64,000 nucleotides of DNA from Colias croceus (GCF_905220415.1 NC_059563.1:4784001-4848000), one strand, 5' to 3'; numbered from the stretch's first letter, positions 45,746-56,643 are shown. Program-made: numbers and translations. The notes: generated by a model from the letters alone, not told the origin.

Positions 45746-45782
<37 letters not shown>
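45746..45782. repeat. (GT)n microsatellite
   Basis: About 18 GT units inside the 3' UTR of the LINE, with more irregular GT-rich sequence from 45650. Confidence 0.9.
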
Positions 45783-45783
<1 letters not shown>

Positions 45784-45847
45784 TGAGCGTAGATATTTTC
45801 ATGTGTGTTTTTGTTCGTCATGTACAGAAGGAATTGGAAGAGAAAAA

Positions 45848-48028
45848 TTAGGTTTTGGTAATTAAAAGATCTTCAGTTTGTTGGTAGTCTAGGGATTTTA
45901 AATAATTAGTTACAGCTGATTTACATTTATATTTATTTTGGGAATATATATTTAAGGTTTTATTTAATTGGTTGTAAAGAAATGGACCCATGAAACAGAA
46001 AAATTTGTGCGAATGAAAACTTTTAAATTGTGACGTCGGGCATACTTTATCTTTACGGCGTTGGCTAAATTGCAGGTTTTCGTCAAAATCTAGTTGAGTA
46101 TGCTGTTTTATTATAGTTTGAAGGATAAACGATTGCCTAACAGTCAATACGTCCCACGTTTTGTACAACTCGGTAGTAGGGAATCGGTATGGAAGACCAG
46201 CCCCAACTTTGAGAATTGAGCGATGGGCTCGCTCAATTTCTAAAAGGTAAGTCTTTGCACTACCGCCCCAAGATGTGATGCAATAATTTATTATAGAACT
46301 ACCTAAAGCGAAGTATACCATTTTGATCACTTGTTGATCACCAATGTGCCTTATACCCTTAAAAATGAAAATTAACTTACGCAATCGGCTCACGAGTATG
46401 TTTATATGTGGTTTGAATGATAGTATCTGATCAACGGTTATGCCAAGATACTTAACTGTTTCAGCCCTCTCGAGTGATGGACATTGACAATTTAAGAGAG
46501 TTGAAGAACATGAGTGGGCTGTAATAGTAAAAGATGACGATGGAAGTAGTTTAGATCTATGAGCAAAGGCCATATATTTGGTTTTTGTGACGTTTAACGT
46601 AAGAATATTGTATTGAAGCCATTTACAGACACTGTTAAATCCCTGTTGAGCATATTCGAATACCTCCTCCCATGAATTACCAAAAAAGAAAAGGGCAGTG
46701 TCATCGGCAAAGGTGATGACTTTGCCCTTGGATAGATTGAGGTTGCACAGCCCATTGATATAAGTCAAGAAGAGCGTTGGCCCGAGGATACTTCCTTGAG
46801 GAATGCCATATTTTACTGATAGTTCGCCACTGATTACATCATTATTAAGCCTGACACGTTGTCTTCTATCAGTCAAATAGTCACTCATTAGTTTTAGTGG
46901 GATACCACGCACACCACTACGCTCTAGTTTATATAATAGGTGAGGGATAGAGACTGTATCAAATGCTTTGGCTAAATCGAGAAAGATTGTCAAGCATTTT
47001 TTATGAGTATCCAAATTGGTGATAATTAAGTTGATAAGTTCATGGACAGCATCACTCGTAGATTTACCACGTCTAAACCCATATTGATTAACAGAAAGTT
47101 GATTGTTGGTCTCCAGAAATCTGATTAATCTTTTGTTAACTATCCGTTCCAAGATTTTGGATAATGTTGGCAATATAGATATGGGCCGATAATTATTCAC
47201 ACAGTCTCTATCCCCTCCTTTATGTATTGGTGTTATCAGAGCTATTTTAAAAGCTTTCGGAAATATACCGGTTTCCATACTCAAATTGCAGATATGTAAT
47301 ATTGGTGGAATTAACAAGTTACTATATTTCTTTATAATTTTACCCGAAATTAAGTCTACGCCGGATAGTGAATCATTGTTCAAACTATTTATAAGAGCTT
47401 GAATTTCATCTTTATCAGTAGGAAGCATGACGAAAGAGTCAAGAGAGGATGGACTGAACTGGAAAAATGAATCAACTTCTAGCTGTGAATTTTGATTCGA
47501 TCTGATAATCTCCTCAGCTAATTTTGTACCAACGTTAGTGAAAAAACTATTAAAATCGTTGGCATTTTGGATCGTGTGAATTGTGGACGAAAAATTTAAG
47601 TTATTTCCAGAACCTTTTTTACAGTTACTAATTTGTTTAATTGAATCCCATATTTTTTTATTATTACCTTTATATCTCTGTAACTCCTGCCTTTCAAAAT
47701 TACGCTTTGCTTTCTTTAGTTGAGAATTACAGAAGTTTCTGTAGCGATTATAAGTTATTTTTAGAATTTCGTTGGTTGGGTTTCGCTTTAGTTTTTTATA
47801 TAAATTGTCACGATTTCGCATAATGCGCAAAAGTGTCTTAGTGATCCACGGTTTACGTACTCTCTGCCTCAACGGAGTTTTAATTGAGCGAGTATTATTG
47901 ATTATAATATTAGTTAGATGACTTACAAATTTATCAGTCGCTATGTTAGCGTCATTATATTCAGAGATATAATGGAAATTGGTATTAGATAATTCTGAGT
48001 CGAGACCAGAAAAGTCAACGCGATACAT
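45848..48028 (-). CDS. LINE reverse transcriptase (C-terminal half of ORF2)
   Basis: 726 codons. Residues 1-4 (MYRV) straddle the junction: the ATG comes from the end of the inserted P-like element. Genuine LINE sequence follows. The RT domain is complete: SGVDLISGKIIKKY, PISILPTLSKILERI, QYGFRRGKSTSDAV, LDLAKAFDTV (~346), GIPQGSILGPTLFL and the catalytic TFADDTALFF (~440, F in place of Y). A ~200-residue C-terminal region with a WGGSAKTYLLEIERAHRSIL block ends the ORF. No stop or frameshift interrupts it, so the copy is young. Without its endonuclease half it cannot make a normal ORF2 product. Confidence 0.85.
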   Translation of the reverse strand: MYRVDFSGLDSELSNTNFHYISEYNDANIATDKFVSHLTNIIINNTRSIKTPLRQRVRKPWITKTLLRIMRNRDNLYKKLKRNPTNEILKITYNRYRNFCNSQLKKAKRNFERQELQRYKGNNKKIWDSIKQISNCKKGSGNNLNFSSTIHTIQNANDFNSFFTNVGTKLAEEIIRSNQNSQLEVDSFFQFSPSSLDSFVMLPTDKDEIQALINSLNNDSLSGVDLISGKIIKKYSNLLIPPILHICNLSMETGIFPKAFKIALITPIHKGGDRDCVNNYRPISILPTLSKILERIVNKRLIRFLETNNQLSVNQYGFRRGKSTSDAVHELINLIITNLDTHKKCLTIFLDLAKAFDTVSIPHLLYKLERSGVRGIPLKLMSDYLTDRRQRVRLNNDVISGELSVKYGIPQGSILGPTLFLTYINGLCNLNLSKGKVITFADDTALFFFGNSWEEVFEYAQQGFNSVCKWLQYNILTLNVTKTKYMAFAHRSKLLPSSSFTITAHSCSSTLLNCQCPSLERAETVKYLGITVDQILSFKPHINILVSRLRKLIFIFKGIRHIGDQQVIKMVYFALGSSIINYCITSWGGSAKTYLLEIERAHRSILKVGAGLPYRFPTTELYKTWDVLTVRQSFILQTIIKQHTQLDFDENLQFSQRRKDKVCPTSQFKSFHSHKFFCFMGPFLYNQLNKTLNIYSQNKYKCKSAVTNYLKSLDYQQTEDLLITKT

Positions 48029-48183
48029 TGAGATAATATGAATATGGAGACGATACCGCCTACATCACATATGTTCCGCTCAACATACGTCATCTGGCGT
48101 AACTGCACTCAGTCGCTTGCTCCGCTCATTGGCGCGAACGTCACGCTCATTTTTTATTTGTTTTAAAGTGAAACGCATCAAAT

Positions 48184-49111
48184 ATGCCTACGTGTGTGTT
48201 ACGATATTGCACAAATAATACAAATAATACGGAAAAGTGCAAAGGAATAACTTTTCATCAGTAAGTAACTAGATAATAATTTTTAAAACTTAGTTAGAGC
48301 AAAATTTTTGGCGGGCGACATTTTGTCATAGATTAAAAATTTAAGATATGACATTGGGCATGAAATAAGTGTTGTTAGTAATATTTGCTGGCGTATATTT
48401 TTATAGTATAAAATAATAATTTTACATATTTAGAAAAGCATAAAATCATGATATATGAAAATCAATTACTTAATCACCAATTTTTTTTGTTAATTGATTT
48501 TAATCAAGTTTTAAATTGATATTGTATAAGCTACTGACTGGAGCGTAGGTATAATTGAATTATTATTTATTTATCTGCACTAATATTTTAAAGAGGAAAA
48601 CTTTGTTTGTTTGATTGTAATGAATAGGCTCATAAACTACTGGACCGATTTTGATGAAATTTGGCACAGACAATCTTTAGACCCTGAGAAAGAACATAGG
48701 CGACTTTTTATTGCGAAATATGGGGCGAAGCCGGGGCCGACCTCTAGTTCAGAGATAAGTAAAATTTAATATTTTTTCTATTCAAGGTTTCCATGTCTGG
48801 GCCGTGAAGAAAGGGAAAAATGGGTAAAATTTGTCCAAAACAACCGCAGTGAAGAAACCTGGTTACCATCCGATAGAACTTGCGTCTGTTCATTGCATTT
48901 TCGCGATGAGGATAAATATACCACAAAAGCGGGAAGGCGTTTTCTAAAGAAGTCTGCTGTTCCTTGTATTGATGTTAGTAATAATAATAAAATTTTACGG
49001 ATTTGTATAACAAATAAAATATTATTTTAGCCATCACTAACATTATTATTATTTTATTTATTTTAGCCGAAGGTGTGCTACAATAGTATTGGCAATACAA
49101 GCAATTTCTGA
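48184..49111 (+). CDS. THAP-domain protein, three predicted exons
   Basis: Predicted exons 48184-48260, 48787-48973 and 49067-49111 (all GT-AG) encode ~102 residues that are almost entirely a THAP zinc-finger DNA-binding domain. The C2CH ligands are C4, C9, C60 and H63, with the expected 50-residue gap; the conserved HQFP (25-28), W38, F64 and AVP (83-85) are all present. If intron 2 is not removed, reading ends at a stop at 49030 after about 19 more residues. An AATAAA lies at about 49139. In P elements this domain binds the element ends. Here no catalytic part follows, so the product could only bind DNA. The first intron holds a nested Helitron-like copy. Confidence 0.7.
48574..48747 (+). 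mobile_element. Helitron-like element in the THAP gene intron
   Basis: TCTGCACTAATATTTTAAAG start, AAACTACTGGACCGATTTTG, 3' end GGGGCGAAGCCGGGGCCGAC then CTCTAG. It lies wholly within intron 1, so splicing is probably unaffected. Confidence 0.65.
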
Positions 49112-49304
49112 GCCGGGAACATGTTCTGAGGAAAAAAAAATAAACGGCTTTTATTTTATTTTTTTCTAAAAAAGGCTCACTTTGTAAGGAATGAAACTTC
49201 CCATAGCCCTGACTGAACCTAAAACGCGAAAAAAATTAAATTATACCATATGACGTCACTATTTACATCATCCTATATTATATGCCAGATATTGTTAGCC
49301 CCGC

Positions 49305-49500
49305 GTAGTAAATAATAATAATATAATAAATTCTTTATTTAAGAGTAACAAAGACCCACAAAAATCACTAATACACATAATATGAAATATAAATCACAAT
49401 CATAAAATATAAAATTGACATATCACAAATAATAATAATCAAAGAAACATACATAAAATCACAGAAAAATTAAATATAAAAAATAACAATTAAAATTAAG
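49305..49500. other. A-rich LINE-tail-like segment within the P-like element
   Basis: On minus it ends ...TTACTCTTAAATAAAGAATTTATTATATTATT. Resembles a LINE 3' end, or is simply low-complexity A-rich DNA. Confidence 0.25.
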
Positions 49501-49729
49501 TAAAGTCAGTTTATACCTAAAATAAATATTAAGTAAGTACAAAGAAAATTTCAAGTCAACATGCATGTAATGAGTGGCACCCAATAAAATAGACAGAATG
49601 AAACAAAGTGTCGCCTCTATAGCGGTGAGTCAGTGACATCGCATAATCTATGACTGTCTAGCCGCCATTCGCGCGCCCCGCGCCGCCGCGCTTGGCGCAC
49701 AGATTTTGTTCGTGGTGTCTGCTCCATAT

Positions 49730-50587
49730 TCATATTATCTCAATGACGCGATACGATATATTAGGTTTTTTGAAGGATGATTTATCTTGCTTAAGGTTAA
49801 CAGCAACGCACTCATGGTCCGTGATAGACGATTCGATTATAAAGCAAGTAGCGTTTAGGTTCGTTCTGATCATAGCATGATCAAGGCATGTCCTTCCGTG
49901 AGTAGGCTCAGTGTGAGCGGGTAGAATGCGATGGCTTGCTAGTAAATTAAGGTAGTCATAAGCCCGTTTATCCGATGTGTTTGTTGAAATATCAATATTA
50001 ATATCACCGCATAATATAATATTTTTATACGAATGTAGTTTTGAGAGAAGTTTATCTAAAGAGTTTATGAAATTTGTTGTGTTCGTATGGCTCGGCGGGC
50101 GATATATTGCAATAATACATGTATCTAAGTTGATGGATACTAATAAACAGTTAGCATCACTAATACAAGGTTCCTCATGCGTTACTATAAGATTTTGGTT
50201 GTAGTAGATAACTACTCCTTCGTTTTGAGTGTTATGTGAAGATGTTGATATATACTGATAATTGTCGAGAATAGGGATGTTTCTATTTGATGAGAGCCAA
50301 CATTCTGACAGCACTAAGATGTCCCACGAAACTTTGGATCTATGGAGAAAAGTATTAAGATTCGGCATGTTACAATTAATACTGCGAATGTTTTGTGACA
50401 AAAGATTTAAGTTATATTTACTATTGGAGTTTATGATATGTTTATCTATATTATCTATGTCGCATATTATAGAATTAGCCACCTGAATGTTATCTAGATC
50501 AGAGTTCAATGTTTCAACCATGGGCATTATTTTATGTAAATAATATGTAATAAAATTAGGTGTCGACGGCAACACCGTGACACACAA
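49730..50587 (-). CDS. LINE endonuclease (N-terminal half of ORF2)
   Basis: 285 codons. From about residue 60 it is an apurinic/apyrimidinic-type endonuclease: LLSQNIRSIN, LSECWLSS (catalytic Glu), YRPPSHTNT, ILCGDINIDIS (catalytic Asp/Asn pair), a CLDHAMI block and the ITDHECV ending with the Asp-His pair. The last residues (IEII) come from the P-like terminus. Removing the 1,720-bp insertion and one copy of its 8-bp duplication brings this ORF into frame with the reverse transcriptase at 48017 with no stop between, so the two are one gene cut by insertion. Confidence 0.85.
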   Translation of the reverse strand: MCVTVLPSTPNFITYYLHKIMPMVETLNSDLDNIQVANSIICDIDNIDKHIINSNSKYNLNLLSQNIRSINCNMPNLNTFLHRSKVSWDILVLSECWLSSNRNIPILDNYQYISTSSHNTQNEGVVIYYNQNLIVTHEEPCISDANCLLVSINLDTCIIAIYRPPSHTNTTNFINSLDKLLSKLHSYKNIILCGDINIDISTNTSDKRAYDYLNLLASHRILPAHTEPTHGRTCLDHAMIRTNLNATCFIIESSITDHECVAVNLKQDKSSFKKPNISYRVIEII

Positions 50588-51040
50588 AGACGACCATAAT
50601 TAAAGTAATGATTTAAACTCTGATCAGAAACACAAGTGGCAACTCCATATTTTTTTGATATTATGCGAAACATATATATATCATTATAAAACAAAACAAC
50701 ATATATATAAGAAACATATATATAATATATATCATTATTATCAAAATATAATTTTAAGATACTGAGATAAATAATAAGTTTCCATAATATCATGCATCGT
50801 TTGTATAAAATCGATACCGTCTTTAAAATTAATTATCACTACAGTGCATCTTCAAGTAAAATAAGTTGGTCAACTGTCAAAGGATTAATTTCAAGCCTGT
50901 CAATAACGCTTGCAAAGATAACGGTTTTAAAGCGAGATTTAATCGCAATCGACACCCGTTCCTGGATATCCAATTTTCTTCAAGGACTAGTGATCGGGTT
51001 TAAAATTGTGTTATATAAAAGAGAAAATACTTTAGTTTAT

Positions 51041-51851
51041 GGTGCTTCTAAACGGGCTATATTTTCCTGTAATATGTGGCTGCAACACAGTGGCCGGAAA
51101 CATTGCGAGCAATTCCAGACACACTACGCAATATTGCAGCAATGTCCCGGACACATGTTTGATATTGCAGGCATTGCAGCGAATGCCCGATATTGTTTTG
51201 ATGGGTTGCTGGACGATCGCTGAGCTGTCGATTTAACTGCAATGTTGCCCAGCCAGTTTTATTGTTGTTTCAGTCGCTCTCTATTGTTATGATATAGTGC
51301 ATCCTTTTCTACACGACGTGAAGTTATCTGTGAGTGCGGCTGTGCCGTGCCGTGACTAATTGCTATATTCTGTGCAGTCATCTCGTTTTTTGGACTGTTG
51401 ATATTTTTTAAATTATCGGATTTTCGATATATCGATATTTTAAAATATATCAATAACGGAGTTCGATATAAAATTCGAAAAAAATATCGATATTTCGATA
51501 CATCGGCTTGACTTAAAAAAAATCGTCACAAAAAAATCGTCAAAAAAAATCACGCCTATTGAAGTAAGGTCGAATCCACATTCTCTGCTTTTTCCTTTTT
51601 GATTTTTCTCGTAAAACAATATAGGCTGCTGCGACGAGTGTGATTTCGTCAGCCATTGTTGCCGGTTTGTGTGGCCCGTTTAGGAGTCTGCATCATGCGC
51701 CATACTATTGCAGACATATTGCAACACATGGCTCGGCCATAGATTGCTCGGCCATCGCGGCAATAAATTTTTTTTTTTGTGATGGCCGGGCAATAAGTTG
51801 CCAATAGTGCAGCTACAAATTGCAGAAAAATGTTGCCCGTTTAGACGCACC
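51041..51851. mobile_element. 811-bp MITE-like element with ~40-bp inverted ends
   Basis: Left GGTGCTTCTAAACGGGCTAT, right complement GGTGCGTCTAAACGGGCAAC, continuing with AT-TTTTCTG-AAT-TGT-GCTGCA-type matches. TTTAT on both sides (51036-51040, 51852-51856) may be a 5-bp target duplication. The interior repeats TTGCAG/GCAATAT words and contains a TATCGATA-rich stretch at 51416-51510. No transposase seen. Confidence 0.6.
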
Positions 51852-52325
51852 TTTATAGACTAGTTCCGCGAAGTTTTTCGCGTTAATTTTCTACGCAGAA
51901 ACATCTTGAAACATAAAACTTAGGTAACTATTCCTGACAACAAAATGAATAAATCGGCAAATTTCATGCAATCATGTCTGTAGTAAGGTGAAATAAAAAA
52001 ATAAATTAGTCTTTGTCGCATCAATCTCGTAACACGTTTATTCGCGTAGAATGAAAGTTTTGAACAACAAATTTTTCATTAATTTATGTGATGTATTTAC
52101 ACAAAATTATAATTCATTATAATTCGACAATCGAATCGTATTATAGGTATCAACACAATAGTTGTTTATTATTCAAACAGCAATAGTCAAAGGTGCATTA
52201 CATTCGCACGAGATATGTCAAGTGAGGTACACTCATGTATGCAAACCAGTAATTAATATCAATTAAGACCTAACCTAGCCTAAAAGCATAGGTATTGTAT
52301 TAGGTAATACGTAATATACATTAAA

Positions 52326-52505
52326 CTAGCTTGCCGCCCGCGACTTCGCCCGCTTTGTTTAAAACCTAATAAATGATATTAAACCTTCCTCAAGAATGAC
52401 TCCATCTACTTAAAAAGGCATTAAAATCCGTTGCGTAGTTTTATAGATTTAAGCATAGGTACATACGTACAGACGCGGGAAATGACTGGTTTATACTATG
52501 TAGTA
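52326..52505 (-). mobile_element. Helitron-like element, type c
   Basis: CTAGCTTGCCGCCCGCGACT to TTTATACTATGTAGTAA. Confidence 0.65.
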
Positions 52506-52988
52506 ATAATGATGCGAAAACAAGCCAATCGCTCGGGTTTACTCGATTAAAATTAAAAATATGTAGCATAGTAATAATGACGCTTTCTAGTGGTTAAATA
52601 ACTTGTTCGGTAATATCGTTTTCGAGTTTATTTCGTACAAAAATGTAATACTTTACAGTTAAGGGTAAAACCTAGCTTAAATGAACCTCTATATTAATGG
52701 AAAATATTATGTAGTAATAGGAATCTAATGCTATAAATTCGACTTTGTATGTGTCTTGGTCCTAGACAGTATTTATAATATAATTTATGCACAGTCTTTA
52801 AAACTGCAACAGGGAAATAGATTGTCTGAGCTTAAGTGGTATATTAAAGTACTTCTAATCCACGTAGATAGATCCGCGGGCTTAAGCTAGTTTCATAATC
52901 CCAATAATATTATAAAGTTACAACCATTTGTCATTCCAATACAAACTCCTTTTTCATGTAATAATTCTGAGTAATAATCCTATTCTAC

Positions 52989-53233
52989 TCCTATTAATTT
53001 TAATATTATAATTGCGAAAGTTTGTGAGGATGGTTGTATGTGCATGTGTGTAGGTCTGCTTGTTGCTCTTTCACGCAAAAACTACTGAACCGATTTCAAT
53101 TAAATTTAGAACACATATAAAGAGTATCTTGGAGTAACACAAAGGATAGGTTTAATCCCGTAAATCCCACAGGAACAAGAACTATGCGGGTTTTTCTTTG
53201 AAAACGCGGGCGAAGCCGCGGGCGGAAAGCTAG
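52989..53233 (+). mobile_element. Helitron-like element, type a
   Basis: TCCTATTAATTTTAATATTA start; ends CGCGGGCGAAGCCGCGGGCG, GAAAGCTAG, then T. Confidence 0.7.
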
Positions 53234-53527
53234 TTAAGTATAAACAGTAATAATAAGAAACCTGAAACAACCAAATCAATTAAAACGTTAATTAAGAAAT
53301 ATTAACCAAACCAATTTTATTATAATTGCTAATTTAAACATTATTTCGTGAAGTTCTACATAAAGTGGTCGTTTAAAGTTACACAGTAACTTTTGTGTTA
53401 GGTATAAAATATAATTAGAGTTTTAACTCTACCAAAAATTACCTTTAGGTAATTTCACTTAATACAAAATTAATATAATTTTAAAATCTAATAAGTTATT
53501 ACCTATCTATTTAGTTAAAGAAAAAAT

Positions 53528-53697
53528 CGACGTGTGGCACTCGGAGACTGCCGACTGCCGCGGTAAAGCTATTGCATGCTATGCCTTCAAGCCACACCTC
53601 CGCCCGTCGGAGTGGGGAGCATGAGGTTTTTTCGTTACGGAATTTCTCGATTCGGTCCCCGCGCTCAATCCCCGCGATAGAAGCTATGCAATAGCTT
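53528..53697 (-). repeat. Family A repeat, copy 5
   Basis: Begins CGACGTGTGGCACTCGGAGA after six A and T, with an internal ACTGCCG duplication; ends ATGCAATAGCTT before AAAAA. Confidence 0.75.
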
Positions 53698-54385
53698 AAA
53701 AATTCGCTTGGGATTGAGTCAGTCAGTTAAAAATGATAATATATCTAAGTAGTTAGTAGCTTTTCGTCCGAACATCGCCGTTTACAGCTTCGCACGCTAT
53801 TTTCTTTTCAACTAACATTTACATTGCTTTTACCCGACTGCGGCAAAGCAAAAGGAGGGATAGTCACACGTTACATAATATATACCTATCTACCGTAGCA
53901 CTTTGACAACGTGTGACTGCGGTTTTCCAAACATGAAAATTTATCTCTACATAGTGGAATATTGCATACTTCAGAACAAGCAGAAATGTATTGAATGACA
54001 TTATTGTCGAGCTATTAGAGCTTGTCTCTCCCATCAACTCTATGGGCTAGTAAGAAAGTGCGCGCACGTAGCGACGCAACTCCCCATAGAGTTGATGGTA
54101 GAGACAAAATAGTTGCGGAGACAAAAGTTGCTCTTGCGCGCTAGCTCTTACAACGAAGGCATCTTGGTAGAGTCTACTGTGTCTATTTACTTTTTACAAC
54201 TACATTAGCAACAATGTTCAGTTCAGCGCCGTTTTTTGTCGTAGTTGGGTTTTAGTTTTTTTTACTTTTTATTATTAAAAGATCTAAGCATACCTACATA
54301 AACTCATTTATACATATAATAAATCTGTAGAAGGGTCAATTCTGTACATTGAAAATATTGAAAAAATAAATAGCAGGGGGTGTTA
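53698..54385. other. Non-coding stretch
   Basis: 54001-54115 contains the inverted pair GTCTCTCCCATCAACTCTATG / CATAGAGTTGATGGTAGAGAC-like, around AGTGCGCGCACGTAGCGACG. That is an imperfect hairpin of about 110 bp, perhaps a small MITE. No gene seen. Confidence 0.4.
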
Positions 54386-54630
54386 CTGGATCGATACCAA
54401 ACCCAAATATGTGATTAAAAAAATTTTTGTCTGTCTGTCTGTCTGTCTGTCTGTATGTTCAGGCATCACGTGAAAACTAACGGTTCGATTTCGATGAAAC
54501 TTGGTATAATTATAATTTATTATCCTGGGCATAAAATAGGATACTTTTTATCCCGGAAAAATACGTAGAAAAAATAAATCTTAACTTTTCTTAATTTTTC
54601 CGCGCGGACGGAGTCGCGGGCGGAAGCTAG
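54386..54630 (+). mobile_element. Helitron-like element, variant
   Basis: Has (GTCT)n at about 54428-54455, CGGTTCGATTTCGATGAAAC, and a 3' end GCGGACGGAGTCGCGGGCGG then AAGCTAG. The 5' end is not certain. Confidence 0.55.
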
Positions 54631-55370
54631 TACTCAAATATTTATTTATTAAATTAAAATTATTTTAGAAGTAAAATAGTCCAAGATCCCAGAGCCGGTC
54701 TTAACACAACTTTTTTTATAGAGCATATTATATTTTCTAGAGCATTAAGTAGAGCTCCACTAACATTCAAATAAGTATTAAAAAGTACACTAGAGACTAC
54801 TGTGAACCGAAACTTATATGCCTTAGAAAATAAGTTGTGTCTTACGGCTCTGGGATCTTACTCTATAATTTATTTATTTATTAATGATATATATAGGTAT
54901 AAACTAAACCAAAACTAAACTCAAAACATAACACTAGAACACAAATTTCTGAAAACTATCAAATTCACCACAAAAACAAGGTGACTTTGAGAGTCAATGG
55001 CTGATAACGCTTACCTTCGAGAACACTAAAACAAACAAAAAACAACACGCACTGCACTATACAATCACTATCCCGAATAATAATCACATACCACATATGA
55101 GCATAATATATTTTGAATAACGTAAGCGAATTTTCTCAGGACACAAACGTCCGACCACCTCGATGGCTCAGACACGACTGAATTTTGGCACGCCCGGTTA
55201 CAACTATGAACTACAGGCTTGGGAAAATTTTCAGATCTTATTACAAGCCAGTTAGATATATTTTCGCTGTGATTTAAACTTAAAGTTTGATGAACTTGAC
55301 GGACGTTAAGATTAAAAAGAATTCGGTGTTTATATATTGTAATGTTTATCGAGTTTTATTTTATAGTATA
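54631..55370. other. Non-coding stretch with a short inverted repeat
   Basis: CAAGATCCCAGAGCCGGTCT near 54682 has a diverged complement near 54840-54860 (AGTTGTGTCTTACGGCTCTG GGATCTT in two parts), so ~180 bp may be another MITE. No gene seen. Confidence 0.4.
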
Positions 55371-55546
55371 CTAGCTTATATCCCGATGCTTCGCCCGCTT
55401 TGTCTAAAACCTCATAAATTATATACTAAAACCTTCCTCTTGAATCACTCTATATGTTAAAAAAACTGCGTTGCGTAGTTTTAAAGATTTAAGCATACAA
55501 AGGGACAAAGGGACAGAGAAAGCGACTTTGTTTTATACTATGTAAT
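55371..55546 (-). mobile_element. Helitron-like element, type c
   Basis: CTAGCTTATATCCCGATGCT to TTTATACTATGTAA. Confidence 0.65.
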
Positions 55547-55600
55547 GGAATGATAATGATTCTCGGGGAGTTAATCGAGGATTAATGCAGTGGAGAGGAA

Positions 55601-55790
55601 TCTTTACTAATATTATAAAGCTGAAGAGTTTGTTTGTTTGTTTGAACGCGCTAATCTCAGGAACTACTGGTCCGATTTGAAAAATTCTTTCGGTGTTAGA
55701 TAGCCCATGTATCGAGGAGGAGGCTTTATATCATCACGCTAGGACCAACAGGAGCGGAGCACTGCGGGTGAAACCGCGAGGAACAGCTAG
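55601..55790 (+). mobile_element. Helitron-like element, type b
   Basis: TCTTTACTAATATTATAAAG start, CTAG at 55787-55790. Confidence 0.7.
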
Positions 55791-55991
55791 TAACTAATAA
55801 CTATTACTTAGCTTAATTAGTTTTCTATTAAGAAAAACATTTTCTAGTGAAAATTGTGTTCTAACATCGTTAAATAATTATTATCCCTTATGATTTATAA
55901 AGCTTAGGTAATCTCTGCGTTGTGGGTATTGTTTTATATTTAGGTATTTATTTAGCAAAAAGATAAGCGAATCTTCTTATTTATTTTTTTA

Positions 55992-56221
55992 CTAGCTTTC
56001 CGCCTGCGGCCTCGCCCGCGTTTTCAAAGAAAAACCCGCATGGTTCCCGTTCCCGTGGGATTTCCGGGATTAAACCTATTATAAGTGCTAATCCAAGTTA
56101 CCCTCTATGTGTCTGCCAAATTTCATTGTAATCGCTTCAGTAATATTTGCGTGAAAGAGTAACAAACATACACATACATTGTATATCCTCATTAACTTTT
56201 GCATTTATAATATTAGTAGGA
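55992..56221 (-). mobile_element. Helitron-like element, type a, complete
   Basis: CTAGCTTTCCGCCTGCGGCC to TATAATATTAGTAGGA, between A-side and T-side target bases. Confidence 0.75.
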
Positions 56222-56284
56222 TAGTTGCAATTATTATTGTATATTCAAACACAACTTGTGGAGGGCAAAGACAATACCTTTTAA

Positions 56285-56643
56285 GGGTCCGTTCACACAA
56301 ACCGGCTCGAAGAGCATCGGCGCGCATTTTTTGTTTTCACACAGACCGGATCGTATACGCTTGAGGTTAGTCGGAGCCGCCAACTATTTCACATAGACCG
56401 GCTGGAAGCTATCTGAAAGCGGATGCGCATGCAATCGAAGCCGAACGGCTGCGCGAACGAGAAAAAGTACGCGATCGGAGCCGGTCAGCTCCTCTTATTA
56501 TTTCACACCAAGCGCGTTCAAGCATTCTTATTGTCAAAAGCAGTGCACACGCAAATAAACCTTACTACAAATACTACAAAACTCTGTTTTCATCGTGATA
56601 AGAATCTGCTCTCCTCTCCGAGCCGGTCTGTGTGAACGGACCC
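56285..56643 (+). mobile_element. Harbinger-like MITE, copy 1
   Basis: GGGTCCGTTCACACAAACCG at the left and its near complement at the right. The flanks are TAA and TTA, close to the 3-bp TWA duplication of PIF/Harbinger elements. The interior is rich in CGGAGCCG words and is homologous, in reverse, to 61959-62256. Confidence 0.65.

Larger units (their letters stand above)
48026..49745 (+). mobile_element. P-superfamily-like element with THAP mini-gene
   Basis: 1,720 bp. Perfect 24-bp terminal inverted repeats (CATTGAGATAATATGAATAT..., 48026-48049 and 49722-49745) and a perfect 8-bp target duplication ACGCGATA (48018-48025, 49746-49753). The 8-bp duplication, the CAT-GA-GATAATAT-like terminus and a THAP domain together point to the P superfamily. 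No RNase H-like transposase catalytic region is present, so it is non-autonomous. It sits in the ORF2 of a LINE and has itself received a Helitron-like copy. Confidence 0.85.
45390..50793 (-). mobile_element. CR1/jockey-type LINE, interrupted
   Basis: Minus-strand LINE: endonuclease at 50587-49754, reverse transcriptase at 48017-45848, 3' UTR of about 450 bp with an AC/GT tract, and an AATAAATGAACTTTTTATTT tail near 45390-45420. A 1,720-bp P-like element splits it. The 5' limit is uncertain; no gag-like first ORF is seen, so the copy is probably 5'-truncated or lacks ORF1. The target duplication was not found. Confidence 0.7.

Noticed and set aside
45624..45851. Cys/Val-rich plus-strand frame
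   Set aside because: Produced by the GT microsatellite in the LINE 3' UTR.
48026..49745. Classification of the split element as hAT because of its 8-bp duplication
   Set aside because: hAT ends usually begin CAG and hAT proteins carry BED fingers; here a THAP domain and a P-like terminus are present.
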